The notes below the pieces were generated by a model. It did no database searches and had not been told where the DNA came from. It saw only the letters and a program-made list of their open reading frames with translations. 64,000 bases of DNA from Thermomicrobiales bacterium. Its GTDB lineage: Bacteria > Chloroflexota > Chloroflexia > Thermomicrobiales > UBA6265. This document shows positions 33,194-40,992 of the stretch, one piece after another; the stretch's first letter is position 1; each line of letters opens with the position of its first letter. The stretch is from contig JAHBVL010000001.1 of the NCBI GenBank assembly GCA_019637585.1, positions 186,001 through 250,000 of the forward strand. Reading direction: 5' to 3'. The position numbers and the translations under genes are program-made.

Positions 33194-33715
33194 ATGGCGA
33201 CTTCGCGGGTCGAAGGGTACCGAAATCAGTTTCGTCTGGCCAATGACTGGCTGGAGGGCACGATCGAGGGGATGTCCGACGAACAGCTCCACTATCAACC
33301 GGAAGGCAATGCGCATCCTGCTGGAGCGCAGTACTGCCATCATGTCCAGGGACTCGACGGCACGATTCACGGATTGCTCCAGGGTGCCGCTCCATTGATG
33401 ACTGGAGCGTTTGCCGGAAAGTACGGGACCGAAACGCCATCTGAATTCGGCAAGTGGGGCGAGTGGGCGCGATCGGCCAAGGTCGATGTTGACGCCGCCC
33501 GCAGCTACGCCAAAGCGGTCTATGACGCGACCGACGCTTACCTGGCCACGCTCTCCGACAACGATCTCGACGACCAGATCGATCTGTCGATCTTCGGCAT
33601 GGGCCACCAGCCGCGATCGGCTATGCTGGACATCATTCTCCTCGACACGGCCCTGCACACTGGAGAGATCTCCGCAATCAAAGGCCTCCAGGGGTTGAAG
33701 GGATATCCCTTCTGA
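33194..33715 (+). CDS. DinB-family protein
   Basis: A 173-residue four-helix-bundle protein. FRLANDWLEGTIEGMSDEQLHYQP is the typical DinB first helix, AQYCHHVQGLDG carries one metal-ligand histidine and LLDTALHTGEISAIKG another. DinB/YfiT proteins bind a divalent metal and often act as thiol-dependent transferases. The ATG at 33194 is selected from the family start; no strong ribosome site is visible. It is followed 6 bp later by the metallophosphoesterase gene, probably in the same transcript. Confidence 0.85.
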   Translation: MATSRVEGYRNQFRLANDWLEGTIEGMSDEQLHYQPEGNAHPAGAQYCHHVQGLDGTIHGLLQGAAPLMTGAFAGKYGTETPSEFGKWGEWARSAKVDVDAARSYAKAVYDATDAYLATLSDNDLDDQIDLSIFGMGHQPRSAMLDIILLDTALHTGEISAIKGLQGLKGYPF

Positions 33716-33721
33716 TGCCGT

Positions 33722-35191
33722 ATGCCGGGTAGCGAAAGCATCGAGCACGCGGCCGGTCCATCGCCGGCGATTCCGGCGCTGGTTCCTGCCGGAGAGCATG
33801 GCCACCAATTCGTTTGTTATGCCGATTGCTGCTCCGGCATCCCGGGTCGAGGCAACGTCGAGCGGTTCGCTGCTGTCAACGCGGTCCTGAAAAGACTCGA
33901 CCCTCCTCCCGAATTCATCTGCTTTCCGGGAGATGAGATTCAGGGCTTAACCGCCGACCCTGCACTCCTGCGCGAACAGTGGCGTTTCTGGTTCGAGGAG
34001 GAGATGTCCTGGCTCGACCGGGACGCCATTCCGCTCTATCACACGACCGGCAACCACACCGTCTATGACCCACAGAGTGAAGCGATCTTTCGCGACGTCA
34101 TGGCGCACCTGCCGCGCAATGGACCGCCTGGCCAGGAAGGGCTCTCCTATGTCATACGGCGGGGCGATCTGGTCATGGTGTTCGTCAACACCCTCTGGAG
34201 CGGTCTCGGCGGTGAAGGGCGGGTGGAAACCGAATGGCTGGACGCGACGCTCGCCACCCACAGCGATGCGACGTTCAAGCTGGTTTTCGGGCATCACCCC
34301 GTTTTTCCAGTCAATGGTTTTTCCGGCATCTGCCAGCGCGAAATCGAACCCGAAAACGGCCGGGCGTTCTGGGATATCCTGGTCCGCCATGGGGTAATGG
34401 CCTACTGCTGCAGTCACATTCTGGCCTTCGACGTTCAGGTTCATCAGGGGGTGCTGCAGTTGCTCACTGCCGGGGCCGGCACCGAACCCGGCATGCCGGA
34501 ATCAGAGTACCGTCACCTCGTGCAGATCGCGATCGATCGCGCCGGCGTGCGCTATCAGGTTCTCGATACTGCAGGGATGCGGCGTGAATGGCTGACCTGG
34601 CCGCCAGCGTTGCCGCCATCATCCGATTGGACAGACTGGCCGCACACAGACGTGAATGAAGCAAGAGAAGAGGAATCCAGTCCGGGCGCTCCGGAAATGA
34701 TTGCCTGGCGATTCACTGCGAAGTGCTCGAATGACGGCCGGGGCGACCCACAAACGCTCCTCTGCGGCTGGCATCCGGGAGCCGGTCTGGAAACCACCTG
34801 GATCGGGTTGCGCGGTCCGGAACAGCGCCTCTGTGTGCTCCTCAGCCCCGAGCCCGGCCGCAGCCCTCACCTCTGGCTAGGCCCCCCTCTTTGCGATCCG
34901 ACACCCAGACATACGGAACTGCTCGCCGACTTACCGTCTGGCCGGCTTTCCGACTCATTCCAAGTCGCCATTCATCGGGGAATGGGGCCGGGCGGCATCC
35001 TCTGGCGGTGGGATGACCAGTCGCCCTGGACATCGATGACCGCCGCCTCCCCGTGGGGAGCAGAACGGATCATCTGGCCCGCGCACTGGGGCGTTGGGCA
35101 TAGTCGGGGGGATGTCCACGCCCAGCCGTTTCGCGGGGACGGATTAGGGGTGTCTGGGTTCCGAAAGCCTGTTACCCCTCTTCATCCGTGA
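33722..35191 (+). CDS. Calcineurin-like metallophosphoesterase with C-terminal extension
   Basis: A 489-residue protein. The N-terminal ~290 residues contain the metal-binding set of metallophosphoesterases: YADCCSG (diverged motif I), FPGDEIQ, TTGNHTVYD, VFGHHPVF, and SHILAFD. The last ~190 residues form a separate beta-rich region of unknown type. No signal peptide is visible. At 34920-34959 the coding sequence runs through an octanucleotide array (GCTCGCCG, ACTTACCG, TCTGGCCG, GCTTTCCG) encoding LADLPSGRLSDS, which looks like a repeat inserted into, or captured by, the gene. It lies directly after the DinB gene. Confidence 0.82.
   Translation: MPGSESIEHAAGPSPAIPALVPAGEHGHQFVCYADCCSGIPGRGNVERFAAVNAVLKRLDPPPEFICFPGDEIQGLTADPALLREQWRFWFEEEMSWLDRDAIPLYHTTGNHTVYDPQSEAIFRDVMAHLPRNGPPGQEGLSYVIRRGDLVMVFVNTLWSGLGGEGRVETEWLDATLATHSDATFKLVFGHHPVFPVNGFSGICQREIEPENGRAFWDILVRHGVMAYCCSHILAFDVQVHQGVLQLLTAGAGTEPGMPESEYRHLVQIAIDRAGVRYQVLDTAGMRREWLTWPPALPPSSDWTDWPHTDVNEAREEESSPGAPEMIAWRFTAKCSNDGRGDPQTLLCGWHPGAGLETTWIGLRGPEQRLCVLLSPEPGRSPHLWLGPPLCDPTPRHTELLADLPSGRLSDSFQVAIHRGMGPGGILWRWDDQSPWTSMTAASPWGAERIIWPAHWGVGHSRGDVHAQPFRGDGLGVSGFRKPVTPLHP
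34920..34959 (+). repeat. Octanucleotide array inside a coding sequence
   Basis: Five 8-nt units of the CCG-ending family (…GCCG, …ACCG, …GCCG, …TCCG) within the metallophosphoesterase gene, of the same style as the intergenic arrays at 28640 and 30559. Confidence 0.5.
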
Positions 35192-35247
35192 CACCGTCGT
35201 GCCCTGGCAGCAGGAATCCAGCTCACTGACCGGGTGCAGTCAACACC

Positions 35248-35565
35248 TCAACTCGCCTTTTTCTGGGCCTCGACATAGCTACGCAACACGGCATTCATCC
35301 GCGTCTGATATCCACGTCCACCCGCTTTGAACCAGTCGATCACTTCCGGATCGAGGCGTACGGTTACTTGTCGCTTGGGCATGGGAAACCCGATCTGGAT
35401 CGTGTCCCAGAGGGGCTCCCCCTCCTCCTCAAAATCGATCGAGGCCTCCAGTTCTTCTTCGGTCATCTTGTCGAGGCGGGCAAAGTCGGTGCGATCCTCG
35501 CCCCGCCGAATCATCTCTTCCAGCTCATCCAGGGTGTAGCTGACGATATGCTCGCTTTTCTGCAT
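35248..35565 (-). CDS. brnA: BrnA-type antitoxin
   Basis: A 105-residue protein. The N-terminal acidic helical part (YTLDELEEMIRRGEDRTD) is followed by PMPKRQVTVRLDPEVIDWFK and a helix-turn-helix-like end (GYQTRMNAVLRSYVEAQKK), as in BrnA antitoxins with a ribbon-helix-helix-type fold. It neutralises the BrnT ribonuclease encoded just upstream and represses the shared promoter. ATG 35565 is preferred because GGAGAGG lies 8 bp before it; this gives a 41-bp overlap with the toxin gene. Confidence 0.9.
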   Translation of the reverse strand: MQKSEHIVSYTLDELEEMIRRGEDRTDFARLDKMTEEELEASIDFEEEGEPLWDTIQIGFPMPKRQVTVRLDPEVIDWFKAGGRGYQTRMNAVLRSYVEAQKKAS

Positions 35566-35824
35566 TTCTTCCTCTCCTTGCGGAAATGATTCGTATGGCA
35601 TCCTCTCGTTGCGTCCAAATCACCGTGATAAAGAGATCATCGATAACCGTTGTTGTGATCCAGCGGGTTTCTTCCACATAGGCACTACGCATGGTGAGTA
35701 CTGGTCTGCCATCGAAGGCACGCTGGGCATAAACGAAATCGATGTCGTGCTTCTCAATGTTTCGCAATCGCTTGGCTTCATCCCACTCGATTCGCATATG
35801 TGGAGCATCCCATTCGACATCCAT
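35525..35824 (-). CDS. brnT: BrnT-type ribonuclease toxin
   Basis: A 99-residue protein (90 if started at ATG 35797). MRIEWDEAKRLRNIEKHDID and FVYAQRAFDGRPVLTM match the BrnT/RelE-like fold, and IRIISARRGRNAEKRAYRQ is the conserved C-terminal end with the catalytic arginine and histidine/lysine positions. It cleaves mRNA when free of BrnA. The toxin precedes and overlaps the antitoxin, as usual for brnTA operons. A longer ORF upstream of 35824 is not supported. Confidence 0.9.
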   Translation of the reverse strand: MDVEWDAPHMRIEWDEAKRLRNIEKHDIDFVYAQRAFDGRPVLTMRSAYVEETRWITTTVIDDLFITVIWTQREDAIRIISARRGRNAEKRAYRQLHPG

Positions 35825-35923
35825 CGGCCCATTGTAACAACATGATGTCGTTACATGGGTCTCATACTTGCCTCGAAACCGCGTTGTTCTGGTATCACCA
35901 GCGAAACATGGGGGGACACAGTC

Positions 35924-36598
35924 GTGAGAGACACAATCCGCGTGATGACCGAGATCGGCAAGAAACGAGTGGTCGCGGTGGCGTTCGACTGGCCCGGCTG
36001 GGATCGTCCAGGCAAGTCGGAGGAGCTGGCGCTGGAGGCATTGGAGAACTACCGGCCGCGCTACCGGAAGGTGGCCGTGCTGGCCGGTCTGCGCGAGGAG
36101 TTCGATGCTACCGGGGCGTTCGATGTCGCCGAACGGATCGAGTACCACAGCACTGTCGATTTCGGCGGCTACTCATCCCGGCCAGCTGCTGCCGAGACGG
36201 TTCAGATGACCGACGCGGAATGTGAACGCAAGCTGGCGCTGCTGCGCGCCGCCTGGACCTATTTCGATCAGACCTGGCCGAGTGTTTCCGAGCAACTGCG
36301 CAAGGGGCCGCGAGGCGGCGGTCGCGATCGCGACAAGATTGTCGTCCATACATATGGCGCGGAAACGGACTATTCCCAGCGGGTGGGCGTGCGGACATCG
36401 CTCGAGCAGTCGCTCGATCCTGATGGTCGTCAGGAGCACCGGCAGGCGTTCGTCGAGGCACTGCGCATCTACAACGCAGAGAATCGCAAACCCTCCAGCT
36501 GGACAGTGCCGTTCATCATTCGCCGGGCCACCTATCACCTGCTCGATCATGCGTGGGAGATGGAGGACAAGGACCTGACTGGTTCCGATACTCCTTAG
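35924..36598 (+). CDS. Conserved hypothetical protein
   Basis: A 224-residue protein beginning at GTG 35924 with a G-rich ribosome site 8 bp upstream; ATG 35945 is an alternative. Readable parts are VVAVAFDWPGWDRPGKSEE, then ALEALENYRPRYRKVAVLAG and, near the C-terminus, FIIRRATYHLLDHAWEMEDK. The C-terminal helix with HLLDHAWE resembles the last helix of DinB-like four-helix proteins, so a distant DinB relation is possible. It stands alone, divergent from the brnTA operon. Confidence 0.75.
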   Translation: MRDTIRVMTEIGKKRVVAVAFDWPGWDRPGKSEELALEALENYRPRYRKVAVLAGLREEFDATGAFDVAERIEYHSTVDFGGYSSRPAAAETVQMTDAECERKLALLRAAWTYFDQTWPSVSEQLRKGPRGGGRDRDKIVVHTYGAETDYSQRVGVRTSLEQSLDPDGRQEHRQAFVEALRIYNAENRKPSSWTVPFIIRRATYHLLDHAWEMEDKDLTGSDTP

Positions 36599-36730
36599 CT
36601 CTGCTCTGAACTATCTGGTTCATCGTGCCGATCTGCCGTAGACGCGTCGTTGCAGTCGTGAGACGATAGCGAAGCGGAATTTCAGTTTCGATAGCACCAA
36701 CCGCGTCCACTACGCGCAAGGAGAAGTGAG

Positions 36731-37489
36731 ATGAGCCTGACCCGACGAACCCTGCTTGGCGGCGTGACACTGGCCGGCGCCAGTTCGCTTGTCGCGAACA
36801 CCGGGTTGGCACAGGAGAACGCCACGCCAGATGCGACCGATGCGGGCACACCGGGATACGCCATTACCCGCGTGCGCGCATTGCCGACCGCTGAGCTGAA
36901 TCAGGCGATCTTTCCGAATGTGACACACCAGTTCCTGCCCCTGCTGGAGGGAGCCCCTGGATTCTCCGGGTATCTCTTCGGCTTTCATGACGACGAACCT
37001 GGTTCATCGATCTCCCTCTCCCTGACCACGGACGAGGCGGCATCGACTGCAGCGGATGAAGCCGCCGCCGGCTACGTCGGAAGTCTCGATCCTCGCTTCA
37101 CCGTTGAGACGCCACTGGCCCGGAGCGGGCCGTTGCGGGCATACGGCGTGACCGACCGTCCAACGAGCGAACTCTCCCCCTTTCTGCATGGATACAAGGT
37201 GACCGTCCGCGATCGCGAAACCGCACCCGGCGCCGACATCGAGGCCGTGATAGCTCAGGTAAACGACGATCTCCTGCCGCTGATGATGGGGATGGAGGGA
37301 TTCGTCCTCTACGCCTGGATCCAGACCGAAACCGGCCGCGTTGCCATCAACATCTGGGAAACCGCCGACCAAATGGCCGCCGGCGACCAAGCCGTTTCCG
37401 ACTTCGTCGCCCAGAACACCGTCAGCACAACCGTCGGGGAGCCGGTGGTGCATAACGGGACGGTGGGGTATACGTCGGGGATTGTCTGA
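36731..37489 (+). CDS. Tat-exported two-domain protein, ABM-like
   Basis: A 252-residue protein with a twin-arginine signal (SLTRRTLLGGVTLAGASSLV). The mature part appears to be two copies of a ~95-residue ferredoxin-like alpha/beta unit (FPNVTHQFLPLLEGAPGFSGYLFG and VNDDLLPLMMGMEGFVLYAW, each followed by a strand and 'WETADQMAAGDQAV'-type helix), as in dimeric alpha/beta barrel (antibiotic monooxygenase/stress-response) proteins. A full paralogue is at 43633-44427 and two single-domain relatives are at 44804 and 45481. No catalytic residues are identified. Confidence 0.7.
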   Translation: MSLTRRTLLGGVTLAGASSLVANTGLAQENATPDATDAGTPGYAITRVRALPTAELNQAIFPNVTHQFLPLLEGAPGFSGYLFGFHDDEPGSSISLSLTTDEAASTAADEAAAGYVGSLDPRFTVETPLARSGPLRAYGVTDRPTSELSPFLHGYKVTVRDRETAPGADIEAVIAQVNDDLLPLMMGMEGFVLYAWIQTETGRVAINIWETADQMAAGDQAVSDFVAQNTVSTTVGEPVVHNGTVGYTSGIV

Positions 37490-37659
37490 GCGCGCGTACA
37501 GATCGAAATCTGTGGCTAGCGGGATACGTTACTCCCGCCGGGACTGCATTTCGGGCGGACCTGGGGTCCTCTCTGCGTGCCGACCCCTGACCCCTCACCT
37601 CACCCCTATCTCTGAGACAATACCGCCCACGACTTCTTCGCTCGCCACAGGAAGGTGAC

Positions 37660-38994
37660 ATGACCGCCATTCCCAACGCCGATTCCCTTTTCGACAAGGC
37701 ACAGCAGGTGCTCGCCGGGGGTGTGTCGGCTGGCATGCGGATCAATCCCTATCTGGGCAAACCGCTGTATGTCGAGCGAGGGGAAGGAGCGCATCTCTAC
37801 GATATCGATGGTCGCCGGTTGATCGACTTCAACATGTCGAACGGCGCCGCGTTGCTCGGACACGATCACCCGAAGGTGAAAGCCGCGGTGAACCACGGTG
37901 TCGAGCTGGGGATCATCTGCGCGGCCGAGACGTCATTTCACGAAGAGCTTGCCGCGAAGATGGTCGAGATCATCCCGGCCGCCGAGCGGGTCCGCTTTTC
38001 CAGCGTCGGCACCGAAGTGACGATCGTCGCTCTGCGCATCGCTCGCGCGGCAACCGGCCGGAGCAAGTACCTGAAGTTCGACGGCCACTTCCACGGTCTT
38101 GCCGAGCAGTGGCTCTATAAAAGGAAAGACCCGCTCGATCCGGTCAGTCCGGTGGTGCCATCGTCCGACGGCGTGCCGGTCAGCGGCGCGGCCGAGGTGG
38201 TGATGGTGCCGTGGAACGACGTCGCTGCATTCGAAGAGGCGATGCGCGTGCATGGCGGTGAATTGGCCGCGGTCTTCTGCGAACCGATTCACTACAACGC
38301 CGGCTGCATCCCACCCGCCGATGGCTTCCTCGAACTCCTGCGGGAGCGGACCACCGAGCATGGAGCCATCCTCGTTTTCGATGAGGTTCTCTCCGGTTTT
38401 CGGACGCACGTTGGTGGTGTTTCAGCGCAGTACGGTGTCACCCCCGACCTGACTACTCACGCCAAAGCGCTGGCCAATGGATTGCCCCTGTCGTCGGTTT
38501 CCGGCCGGGCGGATCTGATGAGTCTCCTCACCCCGACCGGCGGCGCAATTCACAGCGGCACCTATTCCGGACACCTGCTCAGCGTGCTCGCCGCGCTGGC
38601 CACCCTCGACGAGCTCAGCCGGCCGGGCGTCTACGAACAGATCAACGCCACCGCCGAGAACTTCTACGCGCAACTGCAGTCCGTCTTCGATGAAAACGGT
38701 GTGCAGGTCCGCGTGCAGGGCATGGGGGCCCGATTCGGTCTCTACTTCGGACGCACCGACCCGGTCACCACCTGGACCGACGCCACGAACCACGACCACG
38801 CAGTGAATCAGCAGTTCGTCGCCGAATGCAACCGTCTCGGCGTCGCGTTCCACGGCTACACAAAGCAAGGTCCTCCCGGCCACGCCGGTTTCTCCCTCGC
38901 CCACACCCAGGCCGACTTCGACGAAACGTTGAATGTGGTCGATACGGTGGCGGGATCGATGGGCAAAGGGCAAAAGGCAAAGGGCAAAGGATGA
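37660..38994 (+). CDS. Class III aminotransferase, glutamate-1-semialdehyde-aminomutase-like
   Basis: A 444-residue PLP enzyme. It has RGEGAHLYDIDGRRLIDFNMS, HDHPKVKAAVNHG, the cofactor-phosphate loop FSSVGTEVTIVALRIARAAT, GHFHGLAEQW, the ring-binding VFDEVLSGFR, and the Schiff-base lysine in THAKALANGLPLS. Overall it is like HemL, but the neighbours (dehydroquinase-like, DyP, MlrC) do not make tetrapyrroles, so it may be an omega-aminotransferase or aminomutase for a catabolic substrate. The final residues (GKGQKAKGKG) are encoded by a heptanucleotide array, so the native C-terminus was probably a little different. Confidence 0.88.
   Translation: MTAIPNADSLFDKAQQVLAGGVSAGMRINPYLGKPLYVERGEGAHLYDIDGRRLIDFNMSNGAALLGHDHPKVKAAVNHGVELGIICAAETSFHEELAAKMVEIIPAAERVRFSSVGTEVTIVALRIARAATGRSKYLKFDGHFHGLAEQWLYKRKDPLDPVSPVVPSSDGVPVSGAAEVVMVPWNDVAAFEEAMRVHGGELAAVFCEPIHYNAGCIPPADGFLELLRERTTEHGAILVFDEVLSGFRTHVGGVSAQYGVTPDLTTHAKALANGLPLSSVSGRADLMSLLTPTGGAIHSGTYSGHLLSVLAALATLDELSRPGVYEQINATAENFYAQLQSVFDENGVQVRVQGMGARFGLYFGRTDPVTTWTDATNHDHAVNQQFVAECNRLGVAFHGYTKQGPPGHAGFSLAHTQADFDETLNVVDTVAGSMGKGQKAKGKG
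38961..38990 (+). repeat. Heptanucleotide array GGGCAAA x4 at the 3' end of the aminotransferase gene
   Basis: GGGCAAA, GGGCAAA, AGGCAAA, GGGCAAA, GG, immediately before the TGA stop. The same family recurs at 39072, 40939, 47459, 54913, 59168 and 60286. Confidence 0.85.
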
Positions 38995-39071
38995 GCGGAA
39001 GAACAAGTACAGCAGCACGGCAAGAACCCTCTCCCGCGGTCGGGAGAGGGCAGGGTGAGGGACAATCCCCA

Positions 39072-39099
39072 TCGCCCTTTGCCCTTTGCCTTTCGCCCG
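39072..39099 (+). repeat. Heptanucleotide array (TGCCCTT, inverse of GGGCAAA)
   Basis: CGCCCTT, TGCCCTT, TGCCTTT, CGCCCGT just before the start of the dehydroquinase-like gene. It is the reverse complement of the array at 38961, so the pair faces inwards across 81 bp. Confidence 0.75.
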
Positions 39100-39106
39100 T
39101 CATCCA

Positions 39107-39931
39107 ATGAACCTCACCGCTCTCCCCCGCCCCTTCATCATCGCAGTCGCCACCGACCGGACTGTTGCCGGCATGCTGGGGACGATCCGTCGGGCGGCGG
39201 ACGAGGGGGCGGATGCAGTCGAGCTCAACCTGCCGGCGGTTTCTGATCTGCTGCCCGAAGAGCTGCAGGAGATGCTGGCGGAAGCGCCATTGCCGGTCTA
39301 CACGACTTGCCGGCGACGCGACTTCATGTCGGTTTACGGATTCGAATCGCTCGATCTGCCGAACTGGACCGACGACGAGCGGATGGAGCGGCAACTGGCC
39401 GCGCTGCACTACGGGTCGGTGGCTATCGATATGGAAATGGACACCTTCGATCCCCATCCAGCGCCGCCGATGGGCACTCCCCAAGCCGCAGCATTTGCGG
39501 CCAAGAACGGCGATCCGGCCGAGTTGACGCACGACCCTACGGCCATCGCGCGGCAGCGGGAAGTCGTCGGCGACGCTCACCTGGCCGGCGCCGAGGTGAT
39601 CCTTTCCTGCCACACCGGGCGGCCGCAGACGAAGGAGCAACTGCTGGCAATTGCCGCCGCGGCGGTTGACCGGGGCGGTGATCTGCTCAAGATCGTCACG
39701 CCCTGTCGCGACGCCACCGATCTGACCGTGATCTACGAAGCCACGGAGCAGATGTTCTCGGGCCTCCCGATTCCGTTTGTCATCATTGGAGCCGGTTCGG
39801 CTGGACTGGCGAGTCGCACTGAGGGGTGGAAATTCGGGTCGAGTTGGATCATTGCGCAGCTCGACCGCACCGATGGCGGATTTCAGGACCAGCCACTGGT
39901 GCGCGAGATCAGTCGCGAGAGGGTGGAATGA
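39107..39931 (+). CDS. Type I 3-dehydroquinate dehydratase-like protein
   Basis: A 274-residue (beta/alpha)8-barrel protein. FIIAVATDRTVAGMLGTIRR is the first strand and helix. ADAVELNLPAV stands for the substrate-binding strand, VILSCHTGRPQTKEQL holds the general-base histidine, and GDLLKIVTPCRDATDL holds the Schiff-base lysine of class I dehydroquinases. Class I enzymes dehydrate 3-dehydroquinate in the shikimate or quinate pathway. The sequence is divergent around the usual EWRxD motif, so the substrate may differ. The gene overlaps the DyP peroxidase start by 4 bp. Confidence 0.72.
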   Translation: MNLTALPRPFIIAVATDRTVAGMLGTIRRAADEGADAVELNLPAVSDLLPEELQEMLAEAPLPVYTTCRRRDFMSVYGFESLDLPNWTDDERMERQLAALHYGSVAIDMEMDTFDPHPAPPMGTPQAAAFAAKNGDPAELTHDPTAIARQREVVGDAHLAGAEVILSCHTGRPQTKEQLLAIAAAAVDRGGDLLKIVTPCRDATDLTVIYEATEQMFSGLPIPFVIIGAGSAGLASRTEGWKFGSSWIIAQLDRTDGGFQDQPLVREISRERVE

Positions 39932-40923
39932 CAACGCCGCACGACACTCCCACCGCTGAACCTCAACCCGTTCTGGCTCCTCTGAGTTCAGCTGCTGTTT
40001 TCCTGGTCTTCACCATCCAGGAGGGTGGTGAGAATGCGGTACGGGAGTTGTTGCCAGACCTGCCGGGTCTGCAGCGATCGGTCGGTTTTCGCAATCCGGA
40101 CGCTTTGCTGAGTTTTGTATGTGGTATCGGCTCCGACGCCTGGGATCGGTTGTTCGCCGGTCCACGACCGACGCATCTTCATCCGTTTCAGCCGGTTCAG
40201 GGCGTCAAGCACCACGCTCCTGCCACACCCGGCGATCTGCTCTTTCACATTCGGGCCCAGAGCTTCGATCTCTGTTTCGATCTCGCCGCGCTGATCACAC
40301 AACGACTCAGCGGCGCTGCCGATGTCGTCGACGAGGTCCATGCCTTCCGGTATTTCGACGCCCGCGATCTGCTCGGGTTTGTCGACGGAACAGAAAATCC
40401 AACCGGCAACGCTGCTGCCAGGGCCGTGATCGTGGGAACAGACGATCCTGACTTCGCAGGTGGCAGTTATGTCGTGGTTCAGAAATATGTGCACGACCTC
40501 GACACATGGAACGGGATGACCGTGGAAGAGCAGGAGCGGATCATCGGTCGTACAAAGCTGGACAATATCGAGCTCGGCTCGCCCGACCCATCGCACGTCA
40601 ACCTGACCACCATTGTCGACAGCGATGGCACCGAGCGCAAGATTCTCCGGGACAACATGCCCTTTGGCACGGTCGGAAAGGAGGAATTCGGCACCTACTT
40701 CATCGGATACACCGCAGACCCGGCCGTTCTCGAACTCATGCTCCACCGGATGTTCGCCGGCGACCCGCCCGGCAGCTACGATCGCATTCTCGATGTCTCG
40801 ACCGCCGTCACCGGCACGCTCTTCGCCGTCCCACCCCTCGATTTCCTCGACAACCTTCCCCCGTCACCGACCCAAACGGCAACGGCGGGCGGCACCGGCA
40901 GCCACCAACCCGCTATCGGATGA
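39928..40923 (+). CDS. DyP-type heme peroxidase
   Basis: A 331-residue protein. It carries the family's GxxDG motif in LLGFVDGTENPTGN, with the catalytic aspartate; the conserved proximal-histidine region DPSHVNLTT; and the distal arginine-containing GTYFIGYTADP stretch. DyP enzymes use H2O2 to oxidise dyes, lignin model compounds or porphyrins. No Tat signal is present, so the location is cytoplasmic or inside an encapsulin; no encapsulin gene is seen nearby. The start overlaps the dehydroquinase-like stop (ATGA), so the two are co-expressed. Confidence 0.92.
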   Translation: MTTPHDTPTAEPQPVLAPLSSAAVFLVFTIQEGGENAVRELLPDLPGLQRSVGFRNPDALLSFVCGIGSDAWDRLFAGPRPTHLHPFQPVQGVKHHAPATPGDLLFHIRAQSFDLCFDLAALITQRLSGAADVVDEVHAFRYFDARDLLGFVDGTENPTGNAAARAVIVGTDDPDFAGGSYVVVQKYVHDLDTWNGMTVEEQERIIGRTKLDNIELGSPDPSHVNLTTIVDSDGTERKILRDNMPFGTVGKEEFGTYFIGYTADPAVLELMLHRMFAGDPPGSYDRILDVSTAVTGTLFAVPPLDFLDNLPPSPTQTATAGGTGSHQPAIG

Positions 40924-40938
40924 GCTTCCGATCACCTC

Positions 40939-40982
40939 GTTTGCCCTTTGCCTTCTGCCCTTTGCCCATCACCCTTCGCCCG
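40939..40982 (+). repeat. Heptanucleotide array (TTGCCCT family)
   Basis: Units TTGCCCT, TTGCCTT, CTGCCCT, TTGCCCA, TCACCCT, TCGCCCG fill the gap between the DyP and MlrC genes. Confidence 0.8.
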
Positions 40983-40992
40983 AGGTAACCCC

